Assembly (NCBI GenBank): GCA_009602735.1
Contig: WELA01001462.1
Location: 621,880 to 685,879, forward strand
DNA: 64,000 nt
Direction: 5' to 3'
Origin: Mesotaenium endlicherianum
Taxonomy: Eukaryota; Streptophyta; Zygnematophyceae; Zygnematales; Mesotaeniaceae
Each line of letters opens with the position of its first letter. Position 1 is the first letter of the stretch. Position numbers and translations under genes: made by a program. This document shows positions 23,401-35,900 of this stretch, in pieces. The notes under the pieces were generated by a model. It searched no databases. It saw only the letters and a list, made by a program, of their open reading frames with translations, and was not told the DNA's origin.

Positions 23401-24431
23401 CTTTGGAGTATGTGGAGATGATGGAGGGAGTATATTACAACATATACGAAGATATTGGCCTACTACGAGACGAAGGAGTTGAAGAGAAGATGCACTTGTG
23501 TTAGGACACGCCATGTGTGGAGCCAACGTATGCGATGGAGCTTTTACTGTGTGAAGTAATTTGGAGTATAAAGCACCATCCTGAAGCCTGTTCAGGACCT
23601 GCAACTTGTATAATATCTGTATACATGTGTTTGTCTAGCATATATGTGAACTCGATTCCTCATACGACGTCACTTATGCTTAGTATGCGCCGAGGACGTC
23701 GCATCTTGTGGAGAAGAATGATGTAAGGTTATGAAAGTGTAGTTTGTTTCTTTCTAGTACTTTATATGCATAGAGTGTGATTTTAGAAGAAATTTGGCCT
23801 TTATTTCAAGTCATTTGGACAAGTATTGAGATGGTTATGAATTTTGGAAGTTTTTAGTGAGTTTTTAATGTCACAGATTCTATTTAGTGACAAGGACAGG
23901 TCCAGGGACGACAATTTCGGGTGGAGTCCAGGAAGTAGGAAATTGAAACATGAGGGTTCCAGAAAGTACGTACAATTACGTAGAGTGCCAAAGTGATCGT
24001 GGAATTTCTAGAAACTCCGTGAGGAGTTAGTGGATTGTGTAGTAGAATATTCCAGAGTGTGATTGTGTGCGTGTGAGTGTGCTAGCTTGTCCAACTAGGC
24101 AAGGTCACCTACATGGAAGAAGCCATAGGAGAAGGTTCTGGAGGTACTTTGCTAGAGAGGACACTTAAAGTTAAAAGATAAATGGAAACAAGGAAGTAGG
24201 GGGGAGCTTATTCTAGTCTAACCTTCGTATCTTGTACACTACGTTTCTTAATAAGGTGAGTTTTTTTCCACTCCTCGCTCATGTATTTCTCTCTCTCTTG
24301 CAAGGGTGGCACACCACCAGGCCACTCCACCTTGTGTATGCAACTAGGAAAGGTCCTCGTGCACGCTTCCACTCGCGGGTGAGGGTGCGTGAGTGTGTGT
24401 GGGCGCACTCCCCGCACCTTTCCCCCTTTCA

Positions 24432-24970
24432 TTCTTGATGGTGATCTTGTGCAGGACGCGATAGTCCACACACATCCTCAAGGTACCATCCTTCTTCTTG
24501 ACATATAGCACCGGGGCTCCAAATGGCGACTTGCTAGGTCGAATGAAGCCATGCCCCAGTAGCTCCTTGATTTGCTCCTTGACTTCGTGTATGACATTTT
24601 GAACGTAGGCCGAGAGATGGCTTGCTTCCGGACTCCAACTCTATCTTGTGGTCTTGGGGGGTAAGCCCTTGGGCAATTCCAGGGAGAATAATTCTTTGTA
24701 GTCCTCTAAGACTTCTTGTATCTCCTTGGGAACGGGACTGCCTTCTTGACTCTCGATGTCTTTCTTGATGTCTTTTGGCGTGATCAAGGCCAAAAGAAGC
24801 TCGTGTCCCTTCCTCACAAGTCTCTTGAGTGGGAGGGCGGACAATAGTAACTCGTGTGCTGGCTTCTTGATGTCTTGGGTCTGAATATTTTGGATTGCGC
24901 GCAAAATACAGACTATTGAAGTAATGTCATTCTTGATCTTGATAGTACCGTCCCTCCAATCAACTTGGGG
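24432..24970 (-). pseudogene. Reverse transcriptase-side pol fragment of the older B copy (B3)
   Basis: The minus strand matches the B2 pol region at about 28890-29395 and covers the segment upstream of and into the reverse transcriptase. It is cut by element C on the left and by B2 on the right. The B3 pol resumes at 31456 beyond B2. It is a broken fossil fragment. Confidence 0.85.
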
Positions 24971-25473
24971 TGTAGTGAAACAGATAGATAAAGTACTTAG
25001 TATAACAGAATACTTTATCTATTCAAGACAAGGATCTTTGAACACAAGTGGTAGCTTCTTGAAAGAGAGATGGCTTCTTGAAAGTTAATATATTTCTGGA
25101 TTTTGGCAAGTACAAGAGTGATTCTGGAATGTCTTTCTATGTTCTAGCTCTTGTTTATATACTTGCTACATAAGTAATTTCTAGGAAGGTGTATGTTGAT
25201 GTGTTGGCACCCAACACATCCCAAAACTTGCCACCTCTTTCTAGAATAATGTACACATGTCCTTTTGACCTAAAAATGGCACATCTGACTTTTGCCACAT
25301 GGAGTTCTTCTAGGTCTTTCCTCTAACTTCGAAAATGCCTTGGAAGGTTCAAAGGACATGAACCAAGTTACTAGAGTACCTATTCACACTTGACTCCACA
25401 CAATACTACTCCAAATATATTTGAAAACATTAAAATATATGCAAACTAATATATAATAACTCAAATCACTACA
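24971..25473 (-). repeat. Family B LTR (3' LTR of B2)
   Basis: 503 bp, near-identical to 30953-31455. The polypurine tract adjoins it at about 25474-25490. Confidence 0.92.
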
Positions 25474-26242
25474 TCACCCCCCCGATAGAAAAAGCGACGT
25501 CTCGGCGCGTCAAGTCAGGTCTTACACATGTGGAGCAAACTAGTCAACAGTTTCAAGTCAGATGCCACACATGTGAAGAGGACTAGTCAAAGGCGCCAAG
25601 TCAGGTGCTACACATGTAAGGTAGACTAGGCAAGGTCGTAGGTGGTGTGACCTTATTGGCTAGCCTACTCCTTAATGATAAAGAAAATTGTACAAGTTGG
25701 CCCAGAATCTGCCACGAACTCAAAAATTCATAGCGGCCACAGAACTGCTCCAAATCTGAAAATTCGAGTGCCAGACGGACCGCGTCGGAGAACTCTACCG
25801 GGTCACCAAATTTGAGAGCATTCTCATTTCTGGAGTGTCGTTGAGAGCTGAGAGAGTAGGCACTCCTCCAAATCTGTGCAGAAACTTCTGAAAATCATAA
25901 GTCCTTCTATACTTCTCCAAATTCTGCAAACTAAGTCTCAAACTGGGCGCTGTAAGATGTTCTACCAGAGTCTTGAGTTTCAGAGCATTCCAAGTTCAGG
26001 GGAAGGCACAATGTCAGAAGGCATATTCTGTCCTAACAATGCCAGCAGCCTGACCCCCTTCTACTTAGAGCATCATATCTCTCTCACCAGTGCTCCAAAT
26101 TGAGCAAACTTGGACTCTAAATGACCGGCTACTCATGGACTACAGCCAGGTAAATTTTCAGAATTTATTATGCAGAGACCTATTACCAGTAGCAGTTTTA
26201 GTTTTCTGTCCAGAAACTGCGAGAAGAGAAGAGTGTCTAATG

Positions 26243-29200
26243 TCAATTTTTCCTCTTTCTTGTTCTTGCAGGCTGCCTCCAAGGGGTCTTCTGCTGCTTC
26301 TTGATGGTGGCAGGCTGCCTCCCTGAAGTCTTCGGGCTTCTAGTAGAGAGACTTGGGGCTGGTCCAAGATGGGGGTTGGCGGCATGGAAGCGCTTCAACT
26401 TTCTCTGAACTTTGTCAAGGTAGTGCGCCGCCACCCAACTATTCTCCGAATCTGGATATCCTTTCCACTTGATCAAGTATTGCTGCTGTCTCCTGAAATT
26501 TCTCATAGCCACTATGTCTTCCACTTCGTACTCCAAATGATCATCCACTATTGTTGGGGCTGGTGGGGTTGTCACACGTCCTGGGAACTTGTTGTCGGGT
26601 TGCACATATGGCTTGAAGAGGGAAGCGTGGAATACGGGGTCGATGTGCATAGTCTGGGGAAGTTCTAGCTTGAAAGCAACGGGGTTGACTTGCTGGATAA
26701 TCTTGAAGGGTCCCAAATACTTGGGAGAGAACTTGCTGCCGGCAGGCCTGTTGTTCAGGGAAATATTCTTGGATGATAGTAACACGTTGTCACCCACTCT
26801 GTACGTAATTTCTCTTCTGGATCTGTTCGCCACTCTTGCTTGAGCATCTTGCGCGTGTTGTAGAGCTTTCTTCGCTGCTGTAAGGGCTGCTTCTAATATT
26901 TCCATAAAATCTGTGGCTGCAGGTACTTCATCAAGGCCAGCCGTGAAGCTCAGTGGCGTGGTCGGATGGAAGCCATAGTTGAGGAAGAATGGGGACTCTT
27001 GGGTAGAGGCCTGCGTAGTGTTGTTGTAGGCAAACTCGAGGGGGGTCAAGTACATGTCCCAGTCTTGCTCGAGGGTAGACACGTAGGCCTTTAGAGAGGT
27101 CTTTAGGGTACGATTCATACGCTCGGTTTGCCCATCTGATTGTGGGTGGTAGGCAGTAGACATATCCAGCGATGTACCCAAGTTCTTGAAGAGATTTTTC
27201 CAGAAATGGCTTGTGAATCTTGGATCTCTATCTGACACAATTCTTGATGGTAGTCCATGGAGTCGGAAGATGTTGTCAAAGATGAGTCTTGCAAGTTGTG
27301 GTGCTGTAGCCTTAGTCGTCGTGGGAATAAAATGAGCCATCTTGGTAAGTCTGTCCACCGCCGTGAGTATTGCATTATGGCCTCGAGGTGTCACGGGCAA
27401 GTCCACGATAAGGTCCATTGAGATGTCCGTCCATTGTCTTTCGGGAGACAATTGGTAGTGGTTGGAGGAGTCCTCCCGCCTTTTGCGATGATGGCTTGAT
27501 TCTTTGGCATGTGTCACAGCTCCTGCAGTACTCCTTGACTTGCTTAGACATGCCTGGCCAACAATAAGTCCTAGCTAGAACGTCCGTGGTCCTTAGGATT
27601 CCAAAGTGTCCTCCAAGAGGGTTGTCGTGTGCTTCTCGTAGAAGCAAGAGCCGGAGGTCTATGTCATTAGGAACACATCTCTGGCCCGTATCTTGCCTCA
27701 CCCAATAATTGCCTTCTTGCTTCTTGCATGGGTCCAAGGCTGCTTCTCCGTTCTTGTAGTAAGGGTCTCTTTCATAGGCGGCTGAAAATCGAGCTTCCAG
27801 ATCTGTCTTCAGGGATACCATCACTGCATTTAATTGCAGTCTTGAGAGGGGGTCAGCCGGGTTTGTCTTGCCGGGCTGGTACTGAATCGTGATGTTGTAT
27901 TGTTGCAAGTATCCGCTCCATCTTGCTTGTCTCCTTGAGAGATACGGCTGCGTTTGGAGGTGCTTTAACGCCTCGTGGTCCGTGGTGACCAGTACTTTGC
28001 GTCCTTCAACGTAGCAGCGCCAAACCTTCAAGGCATGTACAATCGCCAATGCCTCTCGCTCCGTGGTTGTATAATTTTGCTCGGCTGGATTTAGCTTCCT
28101 TGACTCGTAGGCGATGGGCTGCAGTCCCTTGCCTTGGTCTTGAAGCAGGATTGCTCCTATTGCATAGGAAGATGCATCGGTGATGACGTGGAAGGGCCAA
28201 TCTGGGTTTGGACTTGGGAGTGTGAGCACCGGGGATGTGGTCAATCTTCGCTTTAACTCTTGAAATGCCTCTTCCTCTTTCTCGGTCCATGTATATAGCC
28301 TGTCCTTCTTGAGTAGATCTGTCAGGGGGGCTGCTATGTGCGAGAAGCCTTGGATGAATTTTCTGTACCAATTGGCAAATCCCAAGAATGACTGGAGTTC
28401 TTTCTTGGTCGTGGGGGTTGGCCATTCCTCCACCACCGTGGTCTTCTTGGGGTCCATCTTGATGCCATCAGCAGTCACGTGGAGACCTAGGAACTCCACT
28501 TCTTGTTTGGCAAACTCGCACTTTGACTCCTTCGCAAATAGCTTGTTTTGCTTCAATACTTCAAGGACTTCTTTCAAGTGTCTCGCATGCTCTTCAAGGG
28601 TCTTGCTGTAGATAAGGATGTCATCGATGAATACCACCACAAATCTGTCCAACATGGGCTGAAATATGGTGTTCATCATAGTCATGAAAGTTGCTGGCGC
28701 GTTGGTGAGTCCAAATGGCAGGACCATGAACTCAAAATGTCCATATCTTGTCCTGAATGCCGTCTTCTCTATGTCCGGTTCTGCGATGCGAATCTGGTGG
28801 TAGCCGCTCCGTAAGTCAATCTTCGTGAAGTACTTGGCTCCAACCAGCCGGTCCATGAGCTCATCCATGCGCGGCAGCGGGTATCGATTCTTGATGGTGA
28901 TCTTGTTGAGGGCGCGATAGTCCACACACATCCTCAAGGTACCATCTTTCTTCTTGACAAATAGCACCGGGGCTCCAAATGGCGACTTGCTAGGTCGAAT
29001 GAAGCCATGCTCCAGTAGCTCCTTGATTTGCTTCTTGACTTCGTCTAGCTCCGTGTATGACATTTTGAACGTAGGCCGAGAGATGGGCTTGCTTCCGGGC
29101 TCCAACTCTATCTTGTGGTCTACGAATCTTTTGGGGGGTAGGCCCTTGGGCAATTCCGGGGAGAACACTTCTTTGTAGTCCTCAAAGACTTCTTGTATCT

Positions 29201-29395
29201 CCTTGGGAACGGGGCTGCCTTCTTGACTCTCGATGTCTTTCTTGATGTCTTTTGGCGTGATCAAGGCCAAAAGAAGCTCGTGTCCCTTCCTCGTCCAAAT
29301 GTCGACTTGGAGGGCGGACAATAGTATCTCGTGTGCCGGCTTCTGGATGTCTTGGGTCTGGATATTCTGGATTGCGCGCAAAATACAGATTCTTG
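26243..29395 (-). pseudogene. B2 pol region: RT, RNase H, integrase, chromodomain
   Basis: On the minus strand, in order: reverse transcriptase ([26 protein letters not shown]), RNase H ([16 protein letters not shown]), integrase zinc finger ([10 protein letters not shown] to CDTCQRIK) and DDE core ([31 protein letters not shown]), and a chromodomain (YLIKWKGYPDSENSW). The protease part falls in the N gap. The domain order places it in the chromovirus branch of Ty3/gypsy. The region has about one break and otherwise looks young. Adjacent older copies share the same sequence. Confidence 0.88.
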
Positions 29396-30238
29396 NNNNN
29401 NNNNNNNNNNNNNNNNNNNNNNNNNNNNNNNNNNNNNNNNNNNNNNNNNNNNNNNNNNNNNNNNNNNNNNNNNNNNNNNNNNNNNNNNNNNNNNNNNNNN
29501 NNNNNNNNNNNNNNNNNNNNNNNNNNNNNNNNNNNNNNNNNNNNNNNNNNNNNNNNNNNNNNNNNNNNNNNNNNNNNNNNNNNNNNNNNNNNNNNNNNNN
29601 NNNNNNNNNNNNNNNNNNNNNNNNNNNNNNNNNNNNNNNNNNNNNNNNNNNNNNNNNNNNNNNNNNNNNNNNNNNNNNNNNNNNNNNNNNNNNNNNNNNN
29701 NNNNNNNNNNNNNNNNNNNNNNNNNNNNNNNNNNNNNNNNNNNNNNNNNNNNNNNNNNNNNNNNNNNNNNNNNNNNNNNNNNNNNNNNNNNNNNNNNNNN
29801 NNNNNNNNNNNNNNNNNNNNNNNNNNNNNNNNNNNNNNNNNNNNNNNNNNNNNNNNNNNNNNNNNNNNNNNNNNNNNNNNNNNNNNNNNNNNNNNNNNNN
29901 NNNNNNNNNNNNNNNNNNNNNNNNNNNNNNNNNNNNNNNNNNNNNNNNNNNNNNNNNNNNNNNNNNNNNNNNNNNNNNNNNNNNNNNNNNNNNNNNNNNN
30001 NNNNNNNNNNNNNNNNNNNNNNNNNNNNNNNNNNNNNNNNNNNNNNNNNNNNNNNNNNNNNNNNNNNNNNNNNNNNNNNNNNNNNNNNNNNNNNNNNNNN
30101 NNNNNNNNNNNNNNNNNNNNNNNNNNNNNNNNNNNNNNNNNNNNNNNNNNNNNNNNNNNNNNNNNNNNNNNNNNNNNNNNNNNNNNNNNNNNNNNNNNNN
30201 NNNNNNNNNNNNNNNNNNNNNNNNNNNNNNNNNNNNNN
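29396..30238. other. Assembly gap (843 N)
   Basis: A run of N inside B2, between gag and the reverse transcriptase. By comparison with B3 pieces it should hold the rest of gag and the protease. Frames reported across it have no value. Confidence 1.
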
Positions 30239-30915
30239 GATGGTGGGGGCTCTTGGCCGATGCATGGGGTGCGCCAAGCTTGATATATAGCCGCTTGATA
30301 GTTACGCCACCATGATGTTGCTGCTCCTCTAAGTAAGGTAACGGCAAAGGGAACGTAGTCCTCCTCGGGTACTTCAAGGAATGCGAGGTACGTCTCCACT
30401 TGGTAGAGCCATAAATTCAGGTTGGCACCTTTCCCGGGGTTGAAAGTGTCGGGTTTGCCGGGCTTGATGAGTTTCCTTGCTCTCGTTGGCTCTTGTGGAG
30501 GCGCTTGAGCCGGGGCTGGATTTTGAGCATTGCTCGCAATAGGGGCAACCATGGCAGCCATAGCTTCTCTTGACGCTTGCACGGTTGCTTCATAGGTGGC
30601 CAAGCCCACTTGGTTGTGGACGGTCATTAGGAAGGCTGCCCACTCATTTGCGGGAACTCCTTGTGGTGGGGTCAACTTTGCTATAGCGGCTGCCACGGGA
30701 TTTGACGGTGCTCCTCCTTGTGGTGCTTCTTGTTGTTGGAGATTTCCTTGAGTAGGCTCTCCCATCGACGCTGGAGGAGGGTGTGCTCCTCCTTGTGGTG
30801 CTTCTTGTTGTTGCAGATTTTCTTGAGTGGGCTCTCCCATCGGCGCTGGAGGAGGGTGTCTTGGAGAGGAAGGGCTTCCTTCGAAAGCTTGCTGTTGGTC
30901 TTGAGGATCGGCCAT
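30239..30915 (-). pseudogene. B2 gag, N-terminal part (cut by gap)
   Basis: The minus-strand ATG at 30915 opens a Gln/Pro/Ala-rich N-terminus, then a capsid-like domain (NEWAAFLMTVHNQVG, NLNLWLYQVETYLAF, GAATSWWRNYQAA). A segment ending QQQEAPQGGA appears twice in tandem here but once in the B1 and B3 gags, so this copy gained an in-frame repeat. The C-terminal half lies in the N gap; the homologous end at 31850-32190 shows a zinc knuckle. Confidence 0.8.
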
Positions 30916-30952
30916 CTTCTTGTGCTACCAAAGTGCCTAGCTCCGATACCAC

Positions 30953-31455
30953 TGTAGTGAAACAGATAGATAAAGTACTTAGTAAAACAGAATACTTTAT
31001 CTATTCAAGACAAGGATCTTTGAACACAAGTGGTAGCTTCTTGAAAGAGAGATGGCTTCTTGAAAGTTAATATATTTCTGGATTTTGGCAAGTACAAGAG
31101 TGATTCTGGAATGTCTTTCTATGTTCTAGCTCTTGTTTATATACTTGCTACATAAGTAATTTCTAGGAAGGTGTATGTTGATGTGTTGGCACCCAACACA
31201 TCCCAAAACTTGCCACCTCTTTCTAGAATAATGTACACATGTCCTTTTGACCTAAAAATGGCACATCTGACTTTTGCCACATGGAGTTCTTCTAGGTCTT
31301 TCCTCTAACTTCGAAAATGCCTTGGAAGGTTCAAAGGACATGAACCAAGTTACTAGAGTACCTATTCACACTTGACTCCACACAATACTACTCCAAATAT
31401 ATTTGAAAACATTAAAATATATGCATACTAATATATAATAGCTCAAATCACTACA
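30953..31455 (-). repeat. Family B LTR (5' LTR of B2)
   Basis: 503 bp, next to the primer-site complement at 30940-30951 and followed by target duplication TGGGG (31456-31460). Confidence 0.92.
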
Positions 31456-32192
31456 TGGGGGTTGTGCTTGGTCAACCAAGGCGTCCCTAGGATGACGTCG
31501 TACTTGCCCAATTGCATGGGGAGAACACTACTCTATGCTTGAATGACTTCATAGAGAGTGACAAGGGGTACGTCTTCTTTGAAGGGGTAGTATAGGAGAA
31601 TCCATCGGGCATCATAATTTCGTCGTCGTGGTCAAGAGTTCGCATAGTAATTCCGTACTTGGTGGCAAAATCTGCAGCAATGAAGTTGCCTTGAGCTCCG
31701 CTATCCACCAAGATGTGGACCTTCTTTCCTCCAAGGTAACCTCTCAAACTCATTGGGGCTGGAACGTCGTCTTCAACGGGGGTCTCCACCTCACTTGGCA
31801 TGTTGCCTTCTCGTGAAGTGGGTCTTGGGGTGGTAGGCTCCTGGCCTACCGGCGCTGTCCGTTTTTTGACAACTTTTTGGGGCATGAAAGTGCACGATGT
31901 CCCTTTTCCTTGCAATAGAAGCATAGTCCAGCCGTCATGAGAGCTTCTTTTTCAGTCCGGGAAAGTCTTGCTTTCACTCCTTGCTGGTTTCTTGCATCAT
32001 AAGTTTCATTGGAGGGTCTTCCACTCTTCCGGGCAGCCGCGGGGTCCCTTTTAATAACTCCGATTTCCATCGGTGTGGGTCCAGATTCGGATGTGGAAGG
32101 GGCTGCGTACACCCGCGTCGCCGGTACCCGTGAAGATGAAGGCACGGAGTGCTTGAAATCCAAGGTATCCACCTTTTGGGCCACTTCAATGA
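31456..32192 (-). pseudogene. B3 gag C-terminus and protease fragment
   Basis: On the minus strand: end of gag with a CCHC zinc knuckle (CFYCKEKGHRALSC, at about 31900), then a retropepsin-like protease with a DSGAQGNFI active-site motif at about 31680. It is bounded by B2 on the left and by D LTR on the right. It is a fossil with some breaks. Confidence 0.85.
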
Positions 32193-32808
32193 TGTTTTAT
32201 AACGTTGCTGCTTTTTGAGAGGATCTTTCGCGCCAAACGGGCGTTTTCGCGTTCTCGCGACTTTTCGAAAAGTCGCGACTGTTCGCGGAGGCGCGTACAG
32301 ATGCTTTTCGTCATGAACCGGCAGTTATAAAAACCACTTTGCCAGTCGGTTAGGTGTGAACGTTTCAAACGACAGGTGGCGGGTTCGAATCTGCTCGGAT
32401 GCAAAGTCGCTTTGCATATTATGTGTCGTTTGACTTTTACGACTGTTTGTTCGTATTAACGATTGGTTGTAAACCCAAAATCTGCGATTGTGCATTATCG
32501 AAAATAATGAGATTTCAAATAACTTAATCAAACAATGATTAATTCAGTTATCATCTCATAATTAATCAAAACAACTTCATGAATAATCATGTCGTACTTT
32601 TGCGAAGTAGTCGAATTACGTTACGACGCTTTTTGCAATAGTATCTCGGTCGTTTCGTCAATCGACTGGGAATTAATCGGCACACGCGTGTGGCAAATAG
32701 TTCAATGTGATGCAATCATTTATCAAATAATGTATGATAACTAGTATAACGTATGTTAGGTAATCGGGAAAACGTCCCGAATACGCCTAAAAAGCTCTGA
32801 TCGTTACA
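32193..32808 (-). repeat. Family D LTR (3', shorter)
   Basis: Shares its right two-thirds with 36558-37464 but lacks about 290 bp present near the start of the other LTR. Contains a 24-bp perfect palindrome (32255-32278) and a tRNA-like box B (GGTTCGAATCTGC, about 32384-32396). Confidence 0.8.
32255..32278. repeat. 24-bp perfect palindrome in D LTR
   Basis: TCGCGACTTTTC followed by its exact reverse complement. The equivalent site near 36910-36935 in the other LTR is the same but for one base. It could form a cruciform or RNA hairpin, or bind a dimeric factor; no role is shown. Confidence 0.9.
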
Positions 32809-32939
32809 CTCCTCCCCCCTTAAAAGAACTTAACGTCCTCGTTAAGCGTACGTCTGAATGTGTCAATCCTAGCCTTGATTAGCGGAAAACACTGGTGAGC
32901 GATTGGACTATGCATCATCAGTGTGACGGAAAAGAGCGA

Positions 32940-35900
32940 TTATTTGGCCACGTCTCTCGTGCGTTTGTTCCATGGCTTACGAAGAGCGCTTGGTAGCACA
33001 CTTGCCTCGACGCAGTGCTTTTGAGCATCAGCCCATCGTAACCAATATTGGTGGACCAGGTCCTTACAATTAAGTAGGATTTCGTCCTGAGGTTTGAACG
33101 AGTTCCAACTGGAATCGTAATCAAGCCATTTGATCAAAAGTTCCACGCGTGGAGGCTTCTGACGAGTGTAGCGGTGTCCTAAGACCTCCTCTACATCCCA
33201 GGCCTTATCATCATCGGCGAGTTCCAATTCCGGTGCTTGCGGCTGATAGCGGCCATCGGACCTCAACAGCTTTAGTAAACTGACATGGAACACAGGATGC
33301 GTTCGCCCCATGGATTTGAGCAAATCCACACGGTATGCAACAATTCCAACCTTTGCGATAACGATAAAAGGGCCTACCTAGCGAGGCAAAAGCTTGCGCA
33401 TTCCTAGGTGCTTGAGTTGGAGGTTTTTAGTTTGCAAAAGTACTTTATTGCCAGCTTGAAAACTTAACTCAGTCTTGTGCGTGTCAGCAAACGTTTTTTG
33501 TCGATCTCGAGCAACGGCTAAAGCCAGCTTCGCGTTTTTGTGCACCTTTTGAAAAGAGTGGACAAATAGGCGTGCACTTGGCACTCTCATGGGTGACATC
33601 CCCGCCTCACCGGGTACCGTACGCGTGAGAGGAGTGTGCGGATGTCTCCCATATTTAAGCAAAAACGGTGTTTTCTTAACACTTTCCTGATAAGCATTAT
33701 TTACTGCGAACTTTGCAACTGAAAGGAGGGTGTCCCAGTTGTCTTAGTGAGGATTCACATAATGCCTAAGGAACTGTTGCAAAACGCGATTCAGTCGTTC
33801 TGTCTGACCATCGATCCGAGGATGAAAGCTAGTGGACATCTTAAGCTTCGTGCCGAAATGCGAGCAAACTTCCTGCCAGAAGTGGCTCGTAAATCTACTG
33901 TCAAGGTCATTTATGATTTCTTTCGACATGCCATGCAACTTGAACACATGATCTACGAAGAGACGCGCGGTCTCAACGGCATCAAGCGATGGTTTAGTGG
34001 CCACAAAGTGCACCATCTTAGTGAAACGATCCACGATTGTGAACACCCCATTGTGTCCTCTATCGGTGGTAGGCAATTCCACGACAAAGTTGAGGCTTAT
34101 GCTTTTCCAAGGAGCACATGGAAGTCCCAATGGTTGCAATTTCTCACTGGCAACGTATTGCTGGGCTTATTCCTCTGACATGTTGCGCAGTTGACGATGT
34201 ACTCAGCAACATCAACCTTGAGGGACGGCCAAATGTACCCTCGGCGCAAAGCGTGTGTGGTTTTGGTATATTCCATGGTGACCAGAGTAAGGAGAGTCAT
34301 GCGCTTCGCGTAGTAGCACATGTCTTACTCGACCTTTTGGGACAGCAATGCGCCCATTGTGCCACCATAAAACTGTCCTCAAACAATTAGCTTGAGTGTT
34401 CTTTCCTTTTTATCCATATTTTCCATCGTTACGGCTACATTGTTCAAGCCAGTGCCCTTGAAATCTAGGAAAAACGGATCTTTGAGATAGCCCTTGTGAA
34501 ATAATTGATGCAGGTCAAGTACTTCCGAGTTATGCATGTTATCCAATCCGGTGTGCCCGCGTCACCAGGCTGGTTGAGGTCAGACGTCTGGGGGGGTACA
34601 GCAGAATCAAGGGTGGCCGCCCTCGAAACCTGACCATTTCGTTCTCGCAAGCTAGCAACAGTCCCCAACATCAAGTGGTGATGAGGAATTCGACTTAGAG
34701 GATCAGCAACATTGTTGCGGCCTGGGCGATATGCCCACTTAAAGTGGAATCGTTGCAAGAACTTAGACCATCTCATCTGTCTCCTCGATAGCGTTGGCTG
34801 AATTTGAAAGAAGGTATTTGGGCAGTGGTCCGTAACCACTGTCAAACCCTTGCAACCTTCTAAATAACATCGCCAAGTTTTCAAAGCGTATATCACTGCC
34901 CTGAGCTCCTGCTCTGTCGTTGAGTAATTTGGTTTGGCAGGTGACAGCTTTCGACTCTCAAAATTGATAAGCTTGCCTGCCTGCAGCAGAACAGCCCCTA
35001 TTCCAACAGCAGACGCATCGGCGACTACCTCGTAAGGCAAGTCGGGATCAGCTAATGAAAGAAGTGGCGCATTAGTGAGTGCATACTTAACGCGCTCAAA
35101 CGCATGTTGCGGATTCTCATCCCAAATGAACGTCTTATCTTTCCTTGTCAGAGCAGTGAGTGGCGCGGCCATCACTGAATAACCTTGCATAAACTTCCGA
35201 AAGTAGTTAACAAACCCAAGGAAGGAACGTACAGTATGTACATCTTTCGAGATAGGCCAGTCAACGACGCACGCTATCTTGGCTGGGTCAGGGCGCACCC
35301 CTTTCAAACCCACTATGTGTCCGAGGTACAAAAGTTCATCCTTTAAGAAGGAACATTTCTTTAGCTTAGCATACAGCTGTTGCTCACGAAGGATTTGCAA
35401 CACCAACTCGAGGTGCTTGTAATGCTCGTCCCTGGTCTTTGAATAGACGAGGATTTTGTCGAGGTAAACCTGGAAGAATTTCCCCAAGTGAGATCTAAAC
35501 AAATCGTTCATCGTACTTTGGAATGTCGCTGGTGCATTGGTAAGTCCAAAACTTAGGACTTTGTGTTGTAAGTGCCCAATAGGCGTACAAAATGCTGTTT
35601 TGGGGACATCCTCTGGTGTGATTCAAATCTGATGATAGCCTTGGGCTGTATCAAGCAAGGAGAACACGCATGCCCCCTGCAGCGAACCAAACAAATCATC
35701 AATGCGAGGCAATGAATAGCGGTTCTTGACCGTTATAGTGTTCAACGCACGATAATCAATGCACATTCTAAGCGTCCCATCTTTCTTTTGAACAAATAGG
35801 ATGGGCGCCTCGAATGGAGAAGAGCTCGGCTCAATCCATCCTTTCTCAAGCAAGTCAATAATTTGGTGCTTCATTTCATTCTTCTCCAACGGGCTTAGGC

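Larger units (their letters stand above)
19150..24431 (+). mobile_element. Rearranged non-coding LTR element C (LARD-like)
   Basis: A 5' LTR ends at 20472 (...CCCTTTCA), followed by primer site TGGTATCGGAGC at 20475-20486. A matching 3' LTR ends at 24431. The shared LTR part covers about 19935-20472 and 23890-24431. About 3.2 kb of internal sequence shows no gag or pol and no recognisable long frame, as in large non-autonomous LTR derivatives (LARDs). The left end carries an inverted LTR piece (about 19160-19540, complement of parts of 23745-24431) and a second partial internal piece (about 19545-19925, similar to 20957-21300), so at least two C copies are involved. The flanks differ: B1 LTR on the left and B reverse transcriptase on the right. 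Confidence 0.7.
24971..31455 (-). mobile_element. Family B chromodomain gypsy element B2 (young, inserted in B3)
   Basis: Two 503-bp LTRs (24971-25473 and 30953-31455; TGTAGTG...CACTACA) differ at about three positions, so insertion was recent. Target duplication TGGGG lies at 24966-24970 and 31456-31460. Polypurine tract TCGGGGGGGTGA (minus strand) abuts the left LTR, and the complement of the TGGTATCGGAGC primer site (30940-30951) abuts the right LTR. Gag and pol with chromodomain read leftwards. The element looks nearly whole, with about one break in pol and an 843-base assembly gap in the gag/pol part. It lies in the pol of a sibling copy. Confidence 0.92.

Noticed and set aside
20600-23730. 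Short frames inside element C as genes
   Set aside because: None exceeds about 120 codons or resembles a known protein. The region behaves as non-coding internal sequence.
29233-30377. Long plus- and minus-strand frames across the N run
   Set aside because: They are open only because N carries no stops.
32330-32420. A tRNA gene in the D LTR
   Set aside because: Box-A- and box-B-like stretches exist, but the T-stem has a bulge and no proper anticodon arm forms. It is kept only as an LTR feature.
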